Source: Trichosphaerium sp. ATCC 40318 (lineage: Eukaryota > Discosea > Flabellinia > Trichosidae). Taken from it: a DNA stretch of 64,000 bases. The position numbers and the translations under genes were made by a program. Every line of letters starts with the position of its first letter. The stretch's first letter is position 1. This document shows, piece after piece, positions 56,819 to 64,000 of this stretch. The stretch covers positions 1 to 64,000 of the forward strand of contig JALMLS010000538.1 in assembly GCA_038496445.1 (NCBI GenBank), given 5' to 3'. The notes beneath the pieces were generated by a model. The model was not told the origin of the DNA and ran no database searches. It was given only the letters and a program-made list of their open reading frames with translations.

Positions 56819-59021
56819 ATGTCCTCGACTCAAGGAGAGGTTACTTCCAATGGCAAGAAATTGACTCGTGCGCAGCTGAAGCGTTTAAAACGTAAACAAA
56901 ACAAAAAAAAGAAAAAGAAGCTCTTGAAGGAGTTTAGTAAAAAGAAGCGTGCCAGAGAAGCATCACAAGAGGCAAAACCTGTTGAAGATGTTGAGGTTGA
57001 ATACGTTACAGAAAACCCTCTAGAGGACATGGACGAAGAAAACACAGCGTATGCGGATTTTGCAAAGGTTTTTGCGCACTTTGACGCGAAGGACGAGGAC
57101 GAAGACATGGAAGAACAAAATAATAGCGACTCTGAAGGAGAAGAGGACGGAGAGGACGAAAAACTAATTTCTAACAAACAGAAGAGGCTAAAGAAGCGTC
57201 TAGACATAGCAATTTTGAAGCAACTGGTCACTCGCCCTGATTTGGTGGAGATCTGGGACTGTAGCGCTGCTGACCCTTGGTTGCTTCTACACTTCAAGTC
57301 ACTACGAAACTCTGTTCCTGTACCGCGTCACTGGTGTCAAAAACGTAAATACTTGCAAGGAAAGCGTGGTATTGAGAAGCCGCCGTTTGAGCTGCCAGAA
57401 TTTATTCAAAAGACTGGTATTATGAGAGTGCGTGATGCCTCAGGTGCTGGTGGATCAGCTGGCCTAAGACAGAGTGCCCGTGATCGTATGAACCCAAAAA
57501 TGGGTCGTTTAGATATAGACTATCAGGCACGGACGCTGTTTTTCTGAATTTTTTTTTTTGATTTTTTTGCCGCCTTCCTTGAACGTTTTTTTTTGATCTA
57601 ATTTTATTTGTAATAGGTACTACATGATGCGTTTTTTAGATATCAAACAAAACCGCAAATGACTCGATTTGGTGACTTGTATTATGAAGGCAAAGAGTTT
57701 GAATTAAAAGTCCAAGAAAAGAGACCAGGTGTATTGAATGAAGCTCTTACAAAAGCTCTTGGTATGCCACCAGGTGCACCACCACCATGGCTTATTAATA
57801 TGCAACGGTACGATAAAATCAACAATCGTGATTGTAAAGTAATAGTCATTCATTCTTTTTCTTTTTTTTGTTTCGTTGACACGTGCTTTTGTTTTTAAAA
57901 TAATCTTATGATGTTTCAATTACTTATGGTTTTTCATAGTGTCGGTCCACCGCCTAGTTATCCAAAACTTAAAATACCAGGATTAAATGCGCCAATCCCT
58001 GATAATGCCGTGTGGGGGTACGTTCTTTATTTTTGTTGTTTTTGAAATTTTTTTTTTTTTCAAATGTTGACTTTGCTTACGTATTGTAGTTTTGGTCCAG
58101 GACAGTGGGGTAAACCACCTGTTGATGAACTTGGTAGACCGTTATATGGTGATGTATTTGGTGTTGGTCAACCAGAGGCACCACCAATCGCTACAGCACC
58201 TATTCAAAGGTACTGTTTCTGTGTTTTTTTTTTTTTTGGTTTTACTTTTTGTCGTTTTTCTGTAGGCTTATTTCTTATTAGGAGTAAGTGGGGTATTTTA
58301 CCAGATGACTATTCGTCAAGTGAGGAAGAAGAGGAACTTGAAGGTGATGATGTTGACATGGGCGTCGATGATGATGATATGAAGGGTATGGAGACGCCTA
58401 TTACGTCTTCTATACAACCACCACAACCACCAATGCCACCACCACCTTCAGAGACACCACAACCACCAGAACCAAAACAACTCTACCAGTACGAAATGAT
58501 TCATTTTTTTTGTGTTTTTTTTTTGTTTTCTTTTTGGCCTTCTTTCTTTGTGGTTCAAATCATTCGAATTCTTTCCTCCCATCACAGGACTTCTTTATGT
58601 AATCAATATATAATGTAAGGGTCTTTATGTGGGCGAGAAAAGGAATAATTTGGATGACTTGAAGCCTGTCATTGTGGTTTTTTTTTAGTCTTCTTGTACT
58701 CATTTACTTTATTACAGAGTTTTGGAACAAAAAGATACATCTGTTGGAGACGAATTCCTTGGATCTTCTCATACTTATAAAATCGATAAGAAAAAGAAGG
58801 ATAACAGGGTTGATATTATTAGATCTAAAAAGACTGATGAATTCGATGTTACTCTTGATCCTGAGGATTTACAATTATCAGAAGCAGAGTTGAAGAAAAA
58901 ATATGAAAAGGCTCTTAAAGATAAGCAAAGAGAGAAGATTACTGAGGACTCTAAGAAGAGAAAACGTGATAGAGATGATCGTGATCCTAAGAGAAGAAAG
59001 TACAAGGACTTTAAGTTTTAA
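56819..59021 (+). CDS. SF3B2: Splicing factor 3B subunit 2 (SF3B145)
   Basis: Component of U2 snRNP that contacts pre-mRNA near the branch point. ATG at 56819 opens MSSTQGEVTSNGKKLTRAQL with a Lys-rich coiled segment and acidic stretch. The DUF382 core is clear: LVTRPDLVEIWDCSAADPWL, LRNSVPVPRHWCQKRKYLQG and KRGIEKPPFELPEFIQKTGI. The PSP domain follows: RYQTKPQMTRFGDLYYEGKE, PGVLNEALTKALGMPPGAPP, GPPPSYPKLKIPGLNAPIPD and GPGQWGKPPVDELGRPLYGD. After an acidic, Pro-rich stretch it ends in a charged tail (KKRKRDRDDRDPKRRKYKDF). It lacks the N-terminal SAP region of animal SF3B2. Eight or so exons, introns with long T runs. Confidence 0.93.
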
Positions 59022-59329
59022 AGTACTTTGTGTAATGTACAAGAGGTGAAAAAGGGGTATAGAATCAAAGCCCGCCTCTCCCCATTTTGTGTGAGTAATA
59101 AAAAAAAAATCAAAAAAAAAAAAGATGGTCGTTCCTCTTTTGTTTACTTCTGTCGCTTTCAAGCCTGATAATTACAGCTTGATGACTTAAAAAACACTCC
59201 TTTAGTGTCTCATGTACGTTGTAGAGCTGTCACTGGTCACGTGACTCACAAGTTGTATGACTTAATAGGTTTTAAGGTAGCTACAAAATATTTGTTTTTT
59301 GAACTCAGTAGCCAAAAGTTTTAGCAAAT

Positions 59330-61026
59330 ATGCACGCTGCTCGTAGATTTCTACTAGCTGGTTTTATTATCAGCGCGATTATTTTCACAGGCACGTGTAA
59401 AAACTACGATTGTGGCTTTTTTTTGTATTGATTCTGTTTTAGCACTTCTTATGAGGTCTTCAGTGCCATCATACCTCCAAACACGGTTTTTAAAGGGTCC
59501 AGATGTTGCTCGTACTTTATTGCGTGACGAATACTACGAACGCGCTGTAAGGATCATGGTACGTAAAAAAAAGTACTTTCCAATGACATTTCACTTCAAC
59601 TCACTTTTTTTTGGTATCAAGGAACAACATCCTCTTATTGATGGACACAATGATATCCCACATAAGTATAAAAACCTAGTAGATTATGACCTTTCCAAAA
59701 TGGATTTTGCTGTACGCTAGATCACGTGAAAACTTGTTTTTTTCCCTTCTCACAAATATCGTCGCATTGACTTGCTTTTGTAGCTTCCTCAGCCAAGCTT
59801 ACAGACAGATATACCTCGTATACATGAAGGAAAACTAGGCGCTCAATTTTGGTCTGTTTATGCACCTTGTAATACGCAGATACCTATTGAATACACGCAA
59901 GGACAGATAGACTTTGTCAAAAAACTATGTGCCACATACCCAGAAGCTTTAGAATGCGCTTACACAACCGAGGATATCGACCGCATTTTCCCCGATCGTC
60001 TTCCTTCTCTAATGGGTAAATATGAGGGGATCATGACTTTAGGTGTTTAACTGGGTTCGTTTGTTTAGGTTTGGAAGGTGGACATCAACTTGGGCTTGGA
60101 ACTAATGAACAAGAAACATTGGCAGTACTTCGTAGGTTCTATAATGAAGGAGCAAGATATATGACTCTTACACATAACTGTAATACTTTCTGGGCTCAAG
60201 CTGCTACCAACAATGGAGCTTTTCCAGAAGTTAGAGGACTCACACCTTTTGGTGTTACTGTAATACAAGAGATGAACAGACTTGGCATGTTTGTTGACTT
60301 AAGGTACGATTTGCAAGCTTCAATTTGTTTCATAAGAATTGTCTTTATACTGGGTCTTCACGGGCTCTTTTCTCTTTCTGAACCAGTTCTCTAATTAACA
60401 TCTGTTAATATAGTCACGTTGCTATTGAAACAATGCACGACGCTTTGGACGCGAGTACTGCGCCAATAATATTCAGTCACAGTTCAGGTAAAATCCATTG
60501 TCAAGAATGCATTTATATTTGCTTATCACGTGATAGCACGTGCTGTAAATGATAACCCAAGAAATGTCCCAGATGATGTACTACTTCGTCTACCTAAAAA
60601 TGGAGGTGTTATAATGGTACAAACTAACGAGAAAAGGAAATGCTCATTGTTGTTTAGATAACTTTTGTTGGGTCTTTTTTGGTTCCTGTACCACCTGCCT
60701 ACATTAGCGATGTAGTAGACCATATTGACCATGTTAAAAATCTTATTGGAGCTGATTATATTGGTATTGGAGGTGACTATGACGGAACAACTTCCTTGCC
60801 TGTTGGGTAAACTTTTTTTTAAATCAACCTTTCTTGTTTCGTAGTTAATTTTCTTCGCAGTCTCGAGGATGTATCACGCTATCCATACTTATTCGCTGAG
60901 CTATTGAGACGTGGTTACACAGACAATGATTTGATAAAGATCCTTGGAGCTAACTTATTACGTGCCATGAGGCAAATGGAAGCAGTTGCAAGAAACACTG
61001 AGCCAGTTGACGTAGTCTATAACTAG
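59330..61026 (+). CDS. Membrane dipeptidase (M19 renal-dipeptidase family)
   Basis: Zinc enzyme cleaving dipeptides. Starts [20 protein letters not shown], a signal peptide or anchor. The core reads [20 protein letters not shown] (metal ligands His and Asp), [40 protein letters not shown] (bridging Glu), [60 protein letters not shown] and [17 protein letters not shown] (Asp). It ends in [20 protein letters not shown] and [13 protein letters not shown]. All catalytic residues are present. There is no obvious hydrophobic GPI tail, so it may be luminal or secreted. Introns near 60.5 kb contain two CACGTG palindromes. Confidence 0.93.
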
Positions 61027-61147
61027 AACATATCTTTAGTACTTTGTAAACAATTGAAGAGTATGGAGTAAAATACTATGTCACGTGACAATTTCATGAA
61101 ATACATTGACTAGTCGTAAAAGCTTGGGTTTTTTTGAGGCTTGTGAT

Positions 61148-62702
61148 GTACGAGAGCGATGAAAAACAAGCGAGAGAGTACTTAGGTGAGGTTTATAGAG
61201 ATGCTGGGGCTGTAGAGTATATTTTGAATAAAGTACGATTAGAATGTTGATAAAACGCCTCTGACGCCATAATTTAGCGTAGAGATTGCGAATTAGGCGT
61301 TTCTGAAGAACTTGATGAGTTTAGTACTAAAAGACGTTCAAAACTCAGAAAGGTGCACTAAACCGCTTTTAATGGCCTAGAAATGAACTCTATCGCCTTA
61401 GCAATGCTTTTCGGACGTAGTTGGGACAGAGCCATCCGAGTTACAGAAAAATAGGGCAGAAGCTGCTAGTGCTTGTATGTCACTTGTGGACGTTGAGAAT
61501 ATAAACTTGGAGAAGCTTATGGTGCGCTTTGATAGCAACATAGCATAAATCTTACAATAAAAATAGGATGCAGAACATGAGTCTCATAAGGTTGAACCCT
61601 TGTTTCGTCTTTAGTCAATTAAATTGAAAGATAGGCAGTCGTGCAATCTTGTCAAATGGGTTCTCTTGCAGGTTGTTTGGTTTATATGCAAATATTACAT
61701 GCACGTGGTATGCAAAGTCAAGGTAAGCTGAAAATAAATACTTTTTTATCATGCTGATTGTTCAAAAAGCGGAGACGATGTTAAACCAGAGTATGACTTA
61801 TTTTGTAAATGATTGTGTTAAAAATAAGAATCCGTACTCGTGTCATGATATGGGAGAGTATTGGGACTCTATAGGTGATGAAACGGAGGCAATGTCATTT
61901 TTACAAAAAGTTAGTTGATTCTTTTTTTTTGTCTGTGGACTTACTTGTCATTCTCTAGAGTTGTGAATACGGTGATGGTATGCTACTAAACTAAAAGAGC
62001 TTTTAATAACAGTTACAGGTAATGCTTGTCATAGAGTGTCTACGAAAGTAGACACAGGCAAAGTCCATTGGCTAGTTAAAGGTAAATGCATTTTTGCATG
62101 TTTAGTTTTAACTTGTCCATAGGTTGTGACCTTAACCACCCGCTATCGTGTAGTATCCTGTCTAATATGTACAGGTGAGATATATTTTTATAAGGCACTG
62201 TGCTGAGAAGACGCTAGGCTTGGATCACCTGGGGCATCACAAAATGAAAATTTGGCAGTAGAATTTGGTGTTAAGGCTACACGTGAGTTAGGTGATTGTG
62301 GAGATGATTTCGATTTGAATTATTGGGTGTACCACAGGAAGATGTATGGCAGACGAGTATGTCAAAACACAACAGCATTTCACATCAAGTTTAAGTGACT
62401 TGTTTAGAGTGTGGCTGATGGTGATCTTCGTGAGTACCTTCTGAGATCTTGTCAATGTGGATATCCATTAGGATGTAGAAAGACGGCAGATATTTATACA
62501 GAAAGCGCACTAGGTGGTGTAGATATGGAAAACGCCATGACATTGTATAAAGCAGGTAACACTTTGTTTTTTGATTCGTTTGTTTTCTATTTCTATTTTT
62601 AACAAGTCATGAAATGAAGGATGTGGACTTGGAGATATAGAATCTTGTCGTATGTTGTATGAATTGGAAGGTCAAGAAGAATTAGGGTTACTCAGGGATT
62701 GA
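61148..62702 (+). CDS. Cysteine-rich Sel1-repeat protein (Hcp/COA7-like), many tiny exons
   Basis: Starts MYESDEKQAREYLGEVYRDA. At least a dozen exons, some of only 19-60 nt, carry alternating helix pairs: QSCQMGSLAGCLVYMQILHA, HDMGEYWDSIGDETEAMSFL, SCEYGDGNACHRV, GCDLNHPLSCSILSNMYR, ENLAVEFGVKATRELGDCGD, CQCGYPLGCRKTADIYTESA and GCGLGDIESCRMLYELEGQE. The Cys spaced by six to eight residues at helix ends (C..G....C) are those of Sel1-like repeats with disulfides, as in bacterial Hcp and mitochondrial COA7. A redox or assembly role in mitochondria is one option. No targeting peptide is evident. Joins in the 61.3-61.7 kb section are uncertain. Confidence 0.65.
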
Positions 62703-62851
62703 TTCAACTATGCACATCTCGAGAAGTAGGATGAGTGTTAAGCTGCACGCATAAATAAAATGTAAATTTGTTGACTTTTTAATCACGGTGGCCGTTTGAT
62801 TGCCACAGTTATTTATTAAAAATACAAGAAAAAGGCTCTCCTTCCACGTGT
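62703..62851. terminator. Convergent 3' spacer
   Basis: 149 bp between two facing stop codons, containing AATAAA at about 62754-62760. It must serve as the 3' end for both transcripts. Confidence 0.4.
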
Positions 62852-63731
62852 CTACAAAATTGTAGGATCAATGAGTGTAGCACGTTTATCTTTGAACCAG
62901 CGCTTGTGCATGCTACGTATTACTCCAAAAGGTACCTGTGCAATAAACCGTCAATAGGGAAACCAAACGTGGTATGAGACAAAAAAATCAACAAGGAAGT
63001 TTAAAAATTCACAAACAATAATCCGTACATCATGCACATTGCGATTTGCAAATGCTTGAACTGCTCTATCATCAGGACATTTTATTTCAGCAATCTTAAC
63101 TCTATAGCCATGCATGACAGCTTGGGATGAAGTAAGACTTTAAACATTGATAGATGTTATGTACCAATGGTGATATAATTCGCGTATTCCCACTCTTGTG
63201 AATGAGTGTTGTCAACTACAATTTGAGGTGCACCTTGTCACAACTGTTAGGATACGATAGAAAGTAATGGTTGAACCTTTGCGGATGGCTGAAAGGAAGT
63301 TGGCCATACAAAACGAATGTGCTTCTCCTATTTGACTTCTATCGAACCTATTTATCGGTTTAGCGTCGTGAAGCAACGAAATGGCCGATATTCTGACTGT
63401 ATTGTACAGAAGGCTGTGGCATGTCTGGGTCGTACCTGTAGAAGCCATTACGGCTAAAAAACAGATCTGCGCTACACACTGTAGCTTTTGGAAATTTATT
63501 TGATACAAACGTTGATTTACCGCTACCAGGCATACCCCTCAGATGAATTTGAGCGAACACAGACTAAAATTATGCCGTACCTCATAATCACAACGAGTTT
63601 CTTTTTCTGGCTCCCAGAAGCTTCTAGAATACGTCAGAAGTCTAGAAAGTGACACTGACGCTTTATTATATTTGTTTCGTACTGCTGGTGCTTTGTTCAG
63701 CGTTTGGTGCTGTTTTATCACTGTTCTCCAT
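62852..63731 (-). CDS. N4BP2L-like P-loop NTPase/kinase
   Basis: ATG at 63731 opens MENSDKTAPNAEQSTSS. Short GT-AG introns then lead to SRSFWEPEKETRCDYE and VFAQIHLRGMPGSGKSTFVS. That is a Walker A motif (GMPGSGKST), followed by KFPKATVCSADLFFSRNGFY, the CS.D.FF...G.Y pattern of N4BP2L1/L2 (AAA_33) proteins. Downstream come EAHSFCMANFLSAIRKGSTI, VDNTHSQEWEYANYITI, AVMHGYRVKIAEIKCPDD, RAVQAFANRNVHDVPFGVI and a basic end (RSMHKRWFKDKRATLIDPTI then L). The family is related to polynucleotide-kinase-type domains; substrate unknown. Four or five exons. Confidence 0.8.
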
Positions 63732-64000
63732 AGTGACTTATTTTTTAAACGTATTGTAGTAAAGTGCTTTGTGTCTTTGAGAGAAATAAACAGTTTGTCT
63801 AGAAAGTAGAAATTTCGATTTTTTTAAATTCAGTGCCAATTCGGATTTTATTAACGTTTCACGTATAGACAGTTGATTATCTTACTATTACAATAACAGA
63901 TTTGTATGCAGTATATTCCTTTAATATTGGCGCGTATATCTCCATACTCGTTGAATTCCAGGTCGTTTTGAAACAAGAAGTTTTTTTTTTGGTAAATTAA
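63732..64000. other. Right-edge spacer
   Basis: Upstream of the N4BP2L-like gene. AT-rich, with no gene seen before the window ends. Confidence 0.5.

Noticed and set aside
1-64000. CRISPR arrays, rRNA genes, spliceosomal snRNAs, transposases, integrated viruses.
   Set aside because: I looked for regularly spaced repeats, snRNA signatures such as the U6 ACAGAGA region, and transposase/integrase/reverse-transcriptase motifs, and saw none. A covariance-model search would be needed to exclude small RNAs.

Overview
This window is nuclear DNA of a compact, AT-rich, intron-rich single-celled eukaryote. Genes lie on both strands a few hundred bases apart. Most coding regions are cut by introns of about 40-150 nt that usually begin GTAC(G). 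The gene set is eukaryotic throughout: spliceosome, mRNA 3'-end processing, sterol synthesis, a phosphoinositide phosphatase and small GTPases. A Frizzled-type receptor, F-box proteins carrying YwqK/MORN_2 repeats, a cathepsin X and a WASP-like protein suggest an amoeboid protist, most simply an amoebozoan. That placement is inference. I recognised no transposase, integrase or virus gene.

Layout, 1-12 kb: on the minus strand a broken Rac-like GTPase, a coiled-coil protein, tRNA-Thr(AGU), cathepsin X/Z, a LITAF-domain protein, branched-chain aminotransferase and DHCR24. 12-28 kb: a JmjC protein (+), a double-MYND protein (-), a Frizzled-like receptor (-), a tRNA-dihydrouridine synthase (+), an F-box/LRR-like protein (+), a relic of a mucin-like gene (-) and a secreted protein (+). 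28-35 kb: CPSF1 (-), the largest gene. 35-47 kb: two adjacent F-box/YwqK proteins (+), a small secreted protein (+), a TPR protein (-), a SAM-CRIB-VCA WASP-like protein (+), a secreted serine protease (-), a LYR-motif protein (-) and an alpha/beta-hydrolase (+). 47-64 kb: a molybdopterin oxidoreductase (-), a monoglyceride-lipase-like hydrolase (+), a mucin-like repeat protein (-), a tiny GTPase fragment (+), an MTMR14-type phosphatase (-), SF3B2 (+), a membrane dipeptidase (+), a Sel1-repeat protein (+) and an N4BP2L-like P-loop protein (-).

There are no operons, and neighbouring genes are mostly unrelated in function. Several head-to-head pairs probably share short promoters: DHCR24/JmjC, CPSF1/F-box-YwqK, TPR/SAM-CRIB, LYR/hydrolase and MTMR14/SF3B2. 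Secreted or lysosomal enzymes (cathepsin, S1-type protease, dipeptidase) fit a phagotroph. A Rac-like GTPase and a CRIB-VCA effector in the same window are parts of actin control.

Coordinates given as CDS span first to last coding base including introns. Exact exon edges are stated only where I worked them out by hand. The points most worth following are the SAM-CRIB-VCA architecture, the tandem F-box/YwqK pair with a perfect hairpin in its first exon, the two P-loop GTPase remnants, the duplicated mucin gene tail, and the many CACGTG palindromes inside introns.
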